DNA of 61,577 nucleotides from Rhodococcus sp. KRD162 (GTDB taxonomy: Bacteria; Actinomycetota; Actinomycetes; Mycobacteriales; Mycobacteriaceae): assembly GCF_017168335.1 (NCBI RefSeq), contig NZ_JABFAU010000013.1:478495-540071 (forward strand), given 5' to 3'. This document shows, in pieces, positions 1 to 8,986 of this stretch. The translations under genes were made by a program, and so were the position numbers. Numbering within the stretch: position 1 is the first letter of the stretch; every line of letters begins with the position of its first letter. The notes beneath the pieces were generated by a model. That model saw only the letters and a program-made list of their open reading frames with translations, was not told where the DNA came from and searched no databases.

Positions 1-18
1 GCGTACCTCTGGGTACGC
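1..18 (-). terminator. Hairpin terminator after gtrA
   Basis: A perfect 7-bp stem (gcgtacc / ggtacgc) with a 4-nt loop lies 20 bp beyond the gtrA stop codon. The plus strand reads aaaa directly after it, which is uracil-free on the minus transcript, so it is not a classic U-tract terminator. It touches the window edge and may be part of something longer. Confidence 0.4.
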
Positions 19-37
19 AAAAGGCGCACGACGGGAG

Positions 38-556
38 CTAGCGAATCTTGAAGATCACCAGACGCTGAACCACGAAGTTGATGACCGTCGCCGTGCCCTG
101 TGCCACGACGAAGGCAACGTTGGCGTACCAGAAGCCATCAGGAAGCACCTGGTAGAGCCCGGTATAGATGCCCACCTGGACCGCGAACGTGACTGCGTAC
201 AGTGCCACGACCGCGAAGAACCTGGCCCGAGACGGGGCAGCATTGAATGTCCAACGCCGGTTTATCAAATATGCAGTGGTGGTACCGAGGACGAAGCCGA
301 TGGCCTTCGCGAGCGTCACGCCGACGCCGAACACGAAGTGCAGGATCAGGTTGATGCCTTGGTCGACGATCGCCGACAGCACACCCGTCGCCAGGAAACG
401 CAGCACCTGCGTCTTGAGATCGAGGGACGCGTCGGCGATGTTCTCGGTCAGCGGCAGCTCGACGGGTAGCGGGACGTGATGCTGCAGCTCTTCGTCCTCG
501 GGCGACCAGTCGTCGCCCGTCGAGCCTTCTTCTGCGGAGCGGTCGGGAGTGGACAC
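38..556 (-). CDS. gtrA: GtrA-family membrane protein (Rv3789-like)
   Basis: Small polytopic membrane protein of the GtrA family. In mycobacteria the homologue next to dprE1 has been linked to arabinan synthesis, as a decaprenyl-phosphoarabinose flippase candidate or as a recruiter of arabinosyltransferases. The C-terminal ~120 residues show four hydrophobic segments and the family motif 'AYLINRRWTF'. An acidic, soluble N-terminal tail of about 45 residues precedes the first helix, making it longer than the ~120-residue mycobacterial protein. The open frame extends back to 688 but would overlap dprE1. I chose a GTG at 556 (GTG at 568 is also possible). It is transcribed divergently from dprE1, whereas in M. 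tuberculosis the two genes are co-oriented. Confidence 0.82.
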   Translation of the reverse strand: MSTPDRSAEEGSTGDDWSPEDEELQHHVPLPVELPLTENIADASLDLKTQVLRFLATGVLSAIVDQGINLILHFVFGVGVTLAKAIGFVLGTTTAYLINRRWTFNAAPSRARFFAVVALYAVTFAVQVGIYTGLYQVLPDGFWYANVAFVVAQGTATVINFVVQRLVIFKIR

Positions 557-603
557 GAGGACTGACACTAGCCGCTGCACCGATGCGGGTACCCTCTTGA
601 GCG

Positions 604-2055
604 ATGTCCACGACAGCCGACGACGCACTCTTCCCCCTGGAACCACAGGCCGGGAACACTGCGCCGCTACCCACGCAGACCCGCACACTCACCGGTTGGG
701 GCCGAACTGCGCCCTCCACCGGAGAGGTGCTCTCGACCTCCGACCCCGAGCTCATCGCCAGCGCGGTCAAGCAGGTCGCCGAGCAGAACGACTCCAAGCC
801 GGCCTACCTGCGACGCGGCGTCATCGCCCGCGGACTTGGCCGTTCGTACGGTGACAATGCGCAGAACTCCGGCGGCCTCGTCATCGACATGAATGCTCTG
901 AACGGCATTCACAGCATCGACGCGTCGACGCGCATCGTCGATGTCGACGGCGGCGTGAGTCTCGATCAGCTGATGCGTGCCGCGCTGCCGTTCGGCCTGT
1001 GGGTACCGGTGCTGCCGGGTACCCGCCAGGTCACCATCGGCGGGGCCATCGGCACGGACATCCACGGTAAGAACCATCACAGCGCAGGCAGCTTCGGAAA
1101 CCATGTGCGCTCGATGGAGCTGCTCACCGCAGACGGTCAGATTCGCCGCCTGACGCCCTCGGGCAAGAACGCCAAGCTCTTCTGGGCGACGGTCGGCGGC
1201 AACGGCCTGACCGGCATCATCCTGCGCGCGACCATCGAGATGACGCCGACGGAAACGGCGTACTTCATCGCCGACGGTGACGTCACCAGCACCCTCGACG
1301 AAACCATCGCCCTGCACAGCGATGGCAGCGAGAACAACTACGACTACTCGAGTGCCTGGTTCGATGCGGTCGCGCCGCCGCCCAAGCTCGGCCGAGCGGC
1401 CGTGTCGCGCGGATCGTTGGCTCGCCTCGACCAGCTCCCGGAGAAGCTGCAGAAGGATCCGCTGCGCTTCAACGCGAAGCCACTCGTGACGTTCCCGGAC
1501 ATTTTCCCGAACGGTCTCGCGAACAAGTACACGTTCTCTGCGGTCGGCGAAGTCTGGTATCGCAAGTCGGGTAACTACCGCAACAAGGTGCAGAACCTCA
1601 CGGCGTTCTACCACCCTCTCGACATGTTCAGCGAGTGGAACCGCGCGTATGGCTCCAAGGGATTCCTGCAGTACCAATTCGTTGTGCCGCCGGAGGCTGT
1701 CGATGAGTTCAAGAAGATCATCGTCGACATCCAGAGGTCGGGCCACTACTCGTTCCTCAACGTGTTCAAACTTTTCGGGCCCGGAAACAAAGCGCCACTG
1801 AGCTTCCCGATCCCGGGCTGGAACATCTGCGTCGACTTCCCGATCAAGCCGGGCCTGAACGAGTTCGTCCGCGAACTCGACAAGCGGGTGCTCGAATTCG
1901 GTGGCCGTCTCTACACCGCGAAGGACTCGCGCACCGACGCCGAAACGTTCCACTCGATGTATCCGAGAATCGACGAATGGATCAAGGTCCGTCGATCCGT
2001 TGACCCCACAGGCGTTTTCGCCTCCGATATGGCAAGAAGGTTGGAACTGCTGTGA
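604..2055 (+). CDS. dprE1: Decaprenylphosphoryl-beta-D-ribose 2'-oxidase DprE1
   Basis: FAD-dependent oxidoreductase (483 aa) that oxidises decaprenylphosphoryl ribose at C2', the first half of the epimerisation giving decaprenylphosphoryl arabinose, the sole arabinan donor. It has an N-terminal FAD-binding domain with '[16 protein letters not shown]' and '[10 protein letters not shown]', then a substrate-binding and C-terminal cap domain. The block '[15 protein letters not shown]' carries Cys409, equivalent to the mycobacterial Cys387 that benzothiazinones attack covalently. The stop overlaps the dprE2 GTG start by 4 bp (GTGA), indicating translational coupling. It acts with DprE2 at the periplasmic face of the membrane in mycobacteria. 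Confidence 0.97.
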   Translation: MSTTADDALFPLEPQAGNTAPLPTQTRTLTGWGRTAPSTGEVLSTSDPELIASAVKQVAEQNDSKPAYLRRGVIARGLGRSYGDNAQNSGGLVIDMNALNGIHSIDASTRIVDVDGGVSLDQLMRAALPFGLWVPVLPGTRQVTIGGAIGTDIHGKNHHSAGSFGNHVRSMELLTADGQIRRLTPSGKNAKLFWATVGGNGLTGIILRATIEMTPTETAYFIADGDVTSTLDETIALHSDGSENNYDYSSAWFDAVAPPPKLGRAAVSRGSLARLDQLPEKLQKDPLRFNAKPLVTFPDIFPNGLANKYTFSAVGEVWYRKSGNYRNKVQNLTAFYHPLDMFSEWNRAYGSKGFLQYQFVVPPEAVDEFKKIIVDIQRSGHYSFLNVFKLFGPGNKAPLSFPIPGWNICVDFPIKPGLNEFVRELDKRVLEFGGRLYTAKDSRTDAETFHSMYPRIDEWIKVRRSVDPTGVFASDMARRLELL

Positions 2056-2816
2056 CGATAGATGCCGTCGGTAACCCCCAGACGATTCTGGTTCTGGGTG
2101 GCACCAGCGAGATCGGTCTCGCGATCACCGAGGAGTACCTGTCGAGCTCTCCGGCACGTGTCATCCTCGCCGCGCTTCCGAATGATCCGCTGAGGGAGGC
2201 CTCCGTCGCCCAGCTGACCGCCAAGGGTGCCAAGTCCGTCGAGGTCATCGACTTCGACGCGCTCGACACGGCCTCGCACCCGAAGGTGATCGACGCAGCC
2301 TGGGCCAACGGTGACGTCGACGTCGCGATCGTTGCGTTCGCCGTCGACTTCGATGCCGAGCAGCTCTGGCAGGACCAGCGCAAGGCCGTCCTCGCCGCGA
2401 ACATCAACTACACCGCCTCCGTCTCGGTCGGCGTACTGCTGGGCGAGAAGATGAAGGCGCAGGCCTACGGGCGCATCATCGTCATGTCCTCGGTGGCAGG
2501 CGAGCGGGTCCGCCGTTCCAACTTCGTCTACGGCTCCACCAAGGCCGGACTCGACGGGTTCTACCTCGGGCTCGGAGAAGCATTGCGCGAGTTCGGACCT
2601 CGGGTCACAGTCGTTCGCCCAGGCATGGTGCGCACCAAGTTCAGCGCGCACGTCAAGGAAGCCCCGATGACGGTCGACAAAGAGGTCATCGCGAAGCTCG
2701 CGGTGAACGCGTCGCGGAAGGGCACGCCGCTGATCTGGACTCCGGCACCGTGGCGTCTGGTGATGATGGTGCTGCGGCACGTTCCGCGGCCGATCTTCCG
2801 CAAGCTGCCCATCTAA
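2052..2816 (+). CDS. dprE2: Decaprenylphosphoryl-2-keto-ribose reductase DprE2
   Basis: Short-chain dehydrogenase (254 aa) that reduces the 2'-keto intermediate made by DprE1 to decaprenylphosphoryl arabinose using NADH. The Rossmann motif 'GGTSEIG' lies near residues 16-22, the catalytic serine is in 'VMSSVAG', and the YxxxK pair is Tyr160 and Lys164 in 'YGSTKAG'. The GTG start overlaps the dprE1 stop, and aftA begins 4 bp after its stop, so the three genes form one operon. Confidence 0.96.
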   Translation: MTIDAVGNPQTILVLGGTSEIGLAITEEYLSSSPARVILAALPNDPLREASVAQLTAKGAKSVEVIDFDALDTASHPKVIDAAWANGDVDVAIVAFAVDFDAEQLWQDQRKAVLAANINYTASVSVGVLLGEKMKAQAYGRIIVMSSVAGERVRRSNFVYGSTKAGLDGFYLGLGEALREFGPRVTVVRPGMVRTKFSAHVKEAPMTVDKEVIAKLAVNASRKGTPLIWTPAPWRLVMMVLRHVPRPIFRKLPI

Positions 2817-2820
2817 CTGC

Positions 2821-4710
2821 ATGAGTGTCGGGGTTGCGCCGGTGCGCAGAACTGCTGCTGCCGTCGGAGAAACAGTTGCCGGAATCATCGTCGCAGTCGT
2901 GGTGGCGACGGTCGGGTTGTACGCCTTCTCACTCGTGCAGTGGCCGGCGTTCAACTCCTCCAATGTCACGCGGGCGCTGACGACGCTCGGGCAGGTGGTC
3001 GCGGCGGCACTGTTCGCCACGTCGATCTATCTGTACCGAATACACAAGTGGCCGTGGATCGCTCGACTGTCCGCGTGGATCGGACTGTCCGGTTTCGTCA
3101 CCGTCACTCTCGGGATGCCCTTGGCGGCAACCAAGCTCTATCTTTTCGGCATCTCCGTCGACCAGGAGTTTCGTACCGAATACCTGACGCGACTGACCGA
3201 TTCCGCGGCACTGCGCGATATGACGTACGTCGATATCCCGCCTTTCTACCCGGCTGGTTGGTTCTGGCTCGGTGGCCGTGTCGGCAACGTGTTGGGCATG
3301 GACGGCTGGGAAGTGTTCAAGCCGTACGCAATCGGACTGCTCGCCGTCACATCGGTGGTTGCATTCGTATTGTGGAAGGCCCTGATTCGTAGCGACTGGG
3401 CCGTCGCCGTCAGTGCTGTGACCACCGCCCTGGTGGTCGCCTACGCCTCCCCCGAGGCCTACAGCGCCGTCATCGTGCTGCTGTTCGCCCCGGCACTGAT
3501 TCTCGCCTGGGGTGCGCTGCACCGCACCGCATCGGGCGGGTGGGGCGCGGTGGTCGGCACCGGGCTCTTCCTCGGACTTGCCGCGACGTTCTACACCCTC
3601 TACCTCGGTCTGGCCGCGTTCACCGTGGTGCTCATGGCCTTGTTCGCCGCAGTGCTCGCCTATCGCCAGCGGAAGACCTGGCGGGCGGTGGTTCCCGTCG
3701 CAATCAAGGTCGCTGCGATCGCTGCCATCTCCGGCGTCATCGCGGCCACGGTGTGGTTGCCGTACCTGATCGATTTCCTGCGCGGCGCGCCGTCCACGTC
3801 GGGCACCGCCCTGCACTACCTGCCCGAAGCCGGTGCGACACTCCCCTTCCCGATGTTCGAGTTCTCTCTGCTCGGCATGGTCTGCCTCGTCGGAACGATC
3901 TGGGTCGCGGTGCGCTTTTCGTCCTCACGCCGCGCTCGAGCACTCGGTGTCGGCGTCGTCTCGGTCTACCTGTGGACGCTGCTGTCCATGGCTGCCACCG
4001 CGGCAGGAACCACCCTGCTGTCGTTCCGTCTGGAAGCGGTGCTGATCGTATTACTGGGCAGTGCAGGAGTTTTCGGATTCCTCGAAGGCACGTACGCGAT
4101 CTACCAGGCGATCAATGAGCCACCCAAGTTCCGGATCGCGGCCGTGGTCGTGGCGACCATCGGCGCGATGGCGTTCGCGCAGAACATTCCGCAGGTGCTG
4201 CAGACCGAGATCACCGTCGCGTATTCCGATACCGACGGCGACGGCGTCCGCGCCGATATGCGCCCGCCGAGCGCGGTCTCCTACTACCAGGAGGTGGACG
4301 ACGCCCTGGCCGAGCAGACCGGTCGGCCGCGCGACGAGACCGTCGTCCTGACCGCCGACACCTCGTTCCTGAGCTACTACCCATATTTCGGATTCCAAGG
4401 ACTGACCTCGCACTACGCCAATCCGTTGGCCCAGTTCGATCAGCGAGCAGAGGCCATCGAGCAGTGGACCGAGCTCGAGACCCCCGACCAGCTGATCGAC
4501 GCGCTGGACAACAGTCGGTGGCGCGCGCCGGACGCATTCCTGTTCCGCCGCGGTGCCGATGGCTACACCCTGCGCCTGGCCGAGGACGTCTACCCCAACG
4601 ACCCGAACGTGCGGCGCTACACCGTCACCTTCGACGAGTCACTGTTCGAGGATCCGCGCTTCACCGTCACCGATATCGGGCCGTTCGCACTGGTGGTGCG
4701 CACGGGGTGA
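2821..4710 (+). CDS. aftA: Galactan 5-O-arabinofuranosyltransferase AftA
   Basis: Polytopic GT-C glycosyltransferase (629 aa) that adds the first arabinofuranose residues to the galactan from decaprenylphosphoryl arabinose. About eleven hydrophobic segments fill residues 15-450. A periplasmic loop with 'GISVDQEFRTEYLTRL' carries the acidic GT-C-type motif near the first helices, and the last ~170 residues form a soluble domain with 'YYQEVDDAL' and 'TADTSFLSYYPYFGFQG'. Its position directly after dprE2 matches Rv3792. In mycobacteria embC would follow; here an amidase/LuxR pair intervenes. Confidence 0.94.
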   Translation: MSVGVAPVRRTAAAVGETVAGIIVAVVVATVGLYAFSLVQWPAFNSSNVTRALTTLGQVVAAALFATSIYLYRIHKWPWIARLSAWIGLSGFVTVTLGMPLAATKLYLFGISVDQEFRTEYLTRLTDSAALRDMTYVDIPPFYPAGWFWLGGRVGNVLGMDGWEVFKPYAIGLLAVTSVVAFVLWKALIRSDWAVAVSAVTTALVVAYASPEAYSAVIVLLFAPALILAWGALHRTASGGWGAVVGTGLFLGLAATFYTLYLGLAAFTVVLMALFAAVLAYRQRKTWRAVVPVAIKVAAIAAISGVIAATVWLPYLIDFLRGAPSTSGTALHYLPEAGATLPFPMFEFSLLGMVCLVGTIWVAVRFSSSRRARALGVGVVSVYLWTLLSMAATAAGTTLLSFRLEAVLIVLLGSAGVFGFLEGTYAIYQAINEPPKFRIAAVVVATIGAMAFAQNIPQVLQTEITVAYSDTDGDGVRADMRPPSAVSYYQEVDDALAEQTGRPRDETVVLTADTSFLSYYPYFGFQGLTSHYANPLAQFDQRAEAIEQWTELETPDQLIDALDNSRWRAPDAFLFRRGADGYTLRLAEDVYPNDPNVRRYTVTFDESLFEDPRFTVTDIGPFALVVRTG

Positions 4711-4750
4711 CGGGCTGAGCCAGCGCGCCCGGTAACGCATGTTTGCAGAG

Positions 4751-6163
4751 CTATTCGAGCACCTGCGCGAACCGATCGGTCAGAGACAGAAGCCGGGCGT
4801 CGTCGCCGGCGAGTCCGTCGAATTCGATTCCGATCGGCAGCCCGGCCTCGGACATGCCTGCAGGCAGTGAGATTCCCGGTGTACCCAACACTCCTGCCAA
4901 GTTCGCATAGGTCGTATACAGGGGGAAGGGCGCGACGTGCTCGCCGTTCAGCTCCACCGTGTTGTCGTGTCCAATGGGCCGGGCCACGACCGGTGATGTG
5001 GGGAAACAGAGTGCCGTGACATCAGCGTCAGTGAGCTTGGCGGCGTAACTGAGTTTGATCTGATTCAACTCGTCCAGCACAGCGTCGTAGTCGGTCCGAT
5101 CGACCGGGTTGTCCCACACCGCTGACCACACTGCACGCACGTCGGGACTTCCGATGCCTGCGCCCAGGCTCTCCATGTCGATGGGATCCCCGGAATCTGC
5201 GAGGTAGCGCGCCACTGCGATGGGAAATTCGTACAGTGCGATTGGTAGTCCGATCCGGTTTGCCGTCTCGAACTCCGCCGTCAGATCCAGTTCGACGACG
5301 GTAGCGCCTGCAGCGCTCAGCGCATCCAATGTTGCTGTGTAGGTGCGGAATACGTCGGGGTCGAGATCTTGGACGCAGATGTGTGCTGGTCGTCCGATAC
5401 GTACGTCCCGGAGGTCGCCGGCCGGATTGGAATCATGTGCGATTCTGCGGTGTGCGAGTACGGAATCCACTGCCCGTACGTCGTTCACTGTTTGTGCGAT
5501 CACGCCGACTGTGTCTCGTGTCCAGGAGATGGGCACCAGACCCGCAGCAGAGTAACGGCCGAGGGTCGGACGGTAGCCGACTACACCACACAGGGCCGCA
5601 GGCAGTCGCGACGAGCCCCCGGTATCGGCTGCCAGAGCACAGGGCACCAGTCCTGCTGCGACGGCGGCGGCACTGCCTCCGCTGCTGCCGCCGGCGATCT
5701 TCGACTGATCGTGTGGATTGCGCACCGGGCCGAAAACGCCGTTGTTCGAGGTGATTCCGAAGGAAAGTTCGTGCAGGTTGGCCTTTCCGGCCATGATGGC
5801 ACCACCCGCGTTCAGAGCCTCGATCACGGGGGCGTCGCTGGTCGGTACGTGATTGCGCAACGCCGAGGTACCACCAGTGGTGCGGACTCCGGCAGTGTCG
5901 ATGATGTCCTTGGCGACATACGGCACTCCCGACAGCTCAGGGCGCGTGCCCACCTCCAGCCGATCGATCCGATCGGCGGCCGCGAGCACCGCATCCGGAT
6001 CAACTGTGATCAGGCAGTTCAGATCTGCTGACGCCTCGGCCACCGAGAGAAAGCGTTCGGCGTGAGAGGTAGCTGTTGTCCGGCCTGCCCGAACGTCGTC
6101 CGCGATCCGACGAACAGAGCCTGGGCCACCGTCGACGATGCCAGGCAGTTGATTCAGAGTCAT
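4751..6163 (-). CDS. Amidase-signature hydrolase
   Basis: Amidase-signature enzyme (470 aa) with the Lys-cisSer-Ser triad visible: Lys85 in 'VPYVAKDIID', the Ser160/161 pair in 'AGGSSGGSAAAVAAG', and the nucleophile Ser184 in 'DTGGSSRLPAALCG'. Such enzymes hydrolyse amides such as indoleacetamide or mandelamide; nothing in the sequence fixes the substrate. The frame opens at 6238, but an ATG at 6163 ('MTLNQLPG') begins the conserved region and avoids overlap with the upstream regulator. It lies 34 bp downstream of the LuxR gene and is probably its target operon. It sits between aftA and the emb genes, where mycobacteria have no such gene. Confidence 0.87.
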   Translation of the reverse strand: MTLNQLPGIVDGGPGSVRRIADDVRAGRTTATSHAERFLSVAEASADLNCLITVDPDAVLAAADRIDRLEVGTRPELSGVPYVAKDIIDTAGVRTTGGTSALRNHVPTSDAPVIEALNAGGAIMAGKANLHELSFGITSNNGVFGPVRNPHDQSKIAGGSSGGSAAAVAAGLVPCALAADTGGSSRLPAALCGVVGYRPTLGRYSAAGLVPISWTRDTVGVIAQTVNDVRAVDSVLAHRRIAHDSNPAGDLRDVRIGRPAHICVQDLDPDVFRTYTATLDALSAAGATVVELDLTAEFETANRIGLPIALYEFPIAVARYLADSGDPIDMESLGAGIGSPDVRAVWSAVWDNPVDRTDYDAVLDELNQIKLSYAAKLTDADVTALCFPTSPVVARPIGHDNTVELNGEHVAPFPLYTTYANLAGVLGTPGISLPAGMSEAGLPIGIEFDGLAGDDARLLSLTDRFAQVLE

Positions 6164-6197
6164 ACAGGCAGTGTGGCGCGCAGCGTCCCTGCCCACA

Positions 6198-6947
6198 TCA
6201 ACGAATTTGTTGATTTTCTGCCTTCCGAACAGCTGCAATCAGACCCATCCGCGAAGACACGTGGAGCTTGCCGAAGACGTGGGAAAGGTGGGTCCGCACC
6301 GTGGCGTAGGAGATGCCGAACTGTTCGGAGATTTCGGCATCGTCGAGGCCCCGGAGAACTGCGACAGTGATCTGACGTTCGCGCGGAGTCAGAACCGTAC
6401 CGATCACCGAAGGCAATTCAGCTGTGACTTCGGGCCGTACAGACAGTTGGGTGCACAACGACTTTCCGATGATTTCCAGCAATGCACGTTCGGTGCGACC
6501 GAACGGACCGCGGCTCTTGGTACGCCAGATCCGCAGGTCACCAACCTGCTTCCCACCGGCGTAGCCGAAGAAATTGAGGCCGTAGTACAGCCCGTCCACG
6601 GCGAGGAAGTCGTTGTAGAACTCGGTGTTGATCAGTTCTGTACGTGGTAGAACCTCGTGGACATCCTTCGCATGCTGGTGGTATCGAGCCATCGCCGGAG
6701 TCAGCGGGTCGTGGAACTGATAGTACTGCTCGTAGCGCAGCAGATTCGCTGGGTCCATCCCTTTGGAGACGCCCGAATCATAAGCTCCCACAGCGTAATC
6801 CCAGACATAGGATGCAAAGTACTCGGCACCGAGTAAATCCATCAGCGCCGTGCCCACCCGATCCCGTAACTCACCGGACGGCAACTGCGCCTGCAAAGCC
6901 TCGGCAATATCGCCGAACAACGCACCTTGAACCCGATCGAAGTGCAT
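6198..6947 (-). CDS. LuxR-family transcriptional regulator
   Basis: Regulator of 249 aa. The C-terminal LuxR-type helix-turn-helix spans about residues 180-240 ('LTPRERQITVAVLRGLDDAE' then 'ISYATVRTHLSHVFGKL'). The N-terminal ~170 residues resemble a GAF-like or other sensory domain rich in aromatic residues ('FASYVWDYAVGAYDSG') and show no receiver-domain aspartate motif. It is co-transcribed with the amidase downstream and divergent from the membrane protein at 7216, so it may respond to the amidase substrate. The ligand is unknown. Confidence 0.85.
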   Translation of the reverse strand: MHFDRVQGALFGDIAEALQAQLPSGELRDRVGTALMDLLGAEYFASYVWDYAVGAYDSGVSKGMDPANLLRYEQYYQFHDPLTPAMARYHQHAKDVHEVLPRTELINTEFYNDFLAVDGLYYGLNFFGYAGGKQVGDLRIWRTKSRGPFGRTERALLEIIGKSLCTQLSVRPEVTAELPSVIGTVLTPRERQITVAVLRGLDDAEISEQFGISYATVRTHLSHVFGKLHVSSRMGLIAAVRKAENQQIR

Positions 6948-7215
6948 GTCAACACTTTCCGTCCAGTGAAAACAATTGGTCTACGTCGGTCCGCGAACGC
7001 GCATCGCAGGCCACAGGTACCTCGCCTCGCTACCACAGCCTATCCACGGGCTCGATCACCAGCCACTCTTTCGGCGACGCTGTCGGCACCGGCGAACGAC
7101 CGACCGCGTGCCCTCTCGAGCAGAACGCGATCAGCAGGCAAAACTCCAGATCTGCCGGTGTGACTCGAGTCCTAGACGTTTTCACCCACCGTGATCCTTC
7201 TGTAACCTCGACGCG
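6948..7215. other. Divergent intergenic region, luxR / GT-C-like gene
   Basis: A 268-bp gap holding the promoters of the LuxR-type regulator (leftward) and the GT-C-like gene (rightward). No convincing palindromic operator or coding region was seen. Confidence 0.5.
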
Positions 7216-8985
7216 ATGACCACCCACGACCAGAGCGTTCTCGAGCGGCAGCCGACCACGGCACCCTCGCGTCACTCGGGCGTCGGGCGTGGTGACGTCG
7301 TGGCGGCCGTCGGATTTCTGATCGCCGCCGTGTACGTCCTGCAGGGTCAGTGGCGCAATCTGAGCGGCGGCTACCTCTACAACAGTGGCCAGGATCAGAC
7401 GATGTGGGAATGGTTCTTCTCCGTAGCCGCCCACGCCGTCGCGCATCTGGACAATCCGCTGTGGAGTGACCTGCAGAATTACCCCCTCGGGGTGAATCTG
7501 ATGGCGAACACGGCGATGTTCGGCATTTCGATCCCGCTGGCCCCCATCACTCTGCTCTTCGGACCGACCGTCACCTGGGCCATCGCCCTCACCGCGGGCC
7601 TGGCCGGTACCGCATTCGCCTGGTACTGGCTGTTCTCCCGTCAGCTCAACGCATCCAAGGGTGCCGCGGCCATGGGCGGCGCGTTGTGCGGCTTTGCGCC
7701 CGGAGCGATATCGCACGCCAACGGCCACCCCAACTTCGTGGTGCTGTTCCTGCTTCCGGTCATCGTGATGCTGGTCACCCGCATCGCACGCGGCGGCGGG
7801 ACCACCAAGAACACCGTCGGACTCGGGTTGATCGTCGCGCTGCAGATCCTGCTCGGCGAAGAACCGCTGCTGATCTTCGCGATGTCGTTCGCCATCTTCA
7901 CCGTCGTCTACTACCTGTCCCGGCCGCGTTCGCTGTGGCCGGCCGTTCGCAACGCCGCACCCCGGCTCGCGGTGTCCGCCGGTATCGCGCTGACGCTCGT
8001 GGCATTTCCGCTGTGGTGGCAGTTCTTCGGCCCGCAGTCGTACTCGTTCCTCGAACACGGCCCCATGGGCAACGACGCGAAAGCCCTCGTCCAATTCCCG
8101 ACGCAATCCATCGGTGGCGTCACCTCACCCGGGCAGGACGTCCGCATCAACGCCACCGAGGAGAACGCCTACTTCGGCTGGCCACTGCTGGTGCTGTGCC
8201 TGATCGCAGCCGTATGGATGTGGCGCGTCGCCTGCGCCCGCGCCGCCGCCGCCACAGCCGTCGTCATGAGCGTGCTCTCGCTGGGGTCGACACTGGTCAT
8301 CGGGACGAACGACACCGGCATCACGTTGCCCTGGGCCGAGCTCGCCGACTACCCCCTCGTCGAGTCCGTCCTCGAGACCCGCTTCGCATTGGGCGCGGTA
8401 CCCGCCCTGGCACTGCTGCTCGTGCTGGCCACCGATCGGACGTTCCGCAACGGACTCCGTCCACTGCCCGCGTTCTGGATCGCCGGACTCGCCCTCGCAC
8501 TCGTTCCCCTGATCCCGACGCCGTTGGTCGCGGTCGACAAATCTCCGACCCCCCAGTTCTTCTCCGACGGCGACTGGAAGAACTACGTCGACGGCGGCTC
8601 CGTGGTCACCGTGCCACTCCCGCGGCCCGAGGACGCTCGCCCACTGCGCTGGCAGATGGACGCAGGCATGGACTTCAAGCTCGCCGCCGGATACTTCGTC
8701 GGGCCGAGCGACAAAGAAAACAAAGTGGCCAAATACGGTGCCGTCGACCGGCCAACGGCACTGCTGTTGGGCTCGGTCTACAACGATGGCACCGTCCCGG
8801 AGATCACGGACGAGCAACGCGCGCAGGCACTCGACGATCTGCGGTTCTGGGAGGCAGACGTCGTAGTCCTCCCCACCAGCAATCGGACCGTGGTGCTGCG
8901 CACCACCGTCAGCACACTGCTCGGCCTCGAGCCTGTCTACACCGGGGGCGTATGGGTGTGGGATGTGCGGACGCTCGTCCAATAG
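7216..8985 (+). CDS. Polytopic membrane protein, GT-C-like, next to emb genes
   Basis: Membrane protein of 589 aa with about 10-11 hydrophobic segments up to residue ~430 and a C-terminal soluble domain of ~150 residues. The first extracytoplasmic loop carries acidic and aromatic residues ('SGQDQTMWEWFFSVAAHAV') in the position where GT-C glycosyltransferases hold their catalytic aspartate. I do not recognise the family firmly. Its stop codon is 1 bp before the ATG of the first emb gene, so it is co-transcribed with the arabinosyltransferases and probably serves cell-wall or lipid glycosylation. That role is inference from context; it has no counterpart at this place in M. tuberculosis. Confidence 0.68.
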   Translation: MTTHDQSVLERQPTTAPSRHSGVGRGDVVAAVGFLIAAVYVLQGQWRNLSGGYLYNSGQDQTMWEWFFSVAAHAVAHLDNPLWSDLQNYPLGVNLMANTAMFGISIPLAPITLLFGPTVTWAIALTAGLAGTAFAWYWLFSRQLNASKGAAAMGGALCGFAPGAISHANGHPNFVVLFLLPVIVMLVTRIARGGGTTKNTVGLGLIVALQILLGEEPLLIFAMSFAIFTVVYYLSRPRSLWPAVRNAAPRLAVSAGIALTLVAFPLWWQFFGPQSYSFLEHGPMGNDAKALVQFPTQSIGGVTSPGQDVRINATEENAYFGWPLLVLCLIAAVWMWRVACARAAAATAVVMSVLSLGSTLVIGTNDTGITLPWAELADYPLVESVLETRFALGAVPALALLLVLATDRTFRNGLRPLPAFWIAGLALALVPLIPTPLVAVDKSPTPQFFSDGDWKNYVDGGSVVTVPLPRPEDARPLRWQMDAGMDFKLAAGYFVGPSDKENKVAKYGAVDRPTALLLGSVYNDGTVPEITDEQRAQALDDLRFWEADVVVLPTSNRTVVLRTTVSTLLGLEPVYTGGVWVWDVRTLVQ

Positions 8986-8986
8986 C

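Noticed and set aside
2929..3816. Long minus-strand open frame inside aftA, and similar frames at 10166-11590 and 12569-14008
   Set aside because: They are antisense to well-supported genes, rich in Arg/Gly/Asp typical of shadow frames in high-GC DNA, and show no domain motif.
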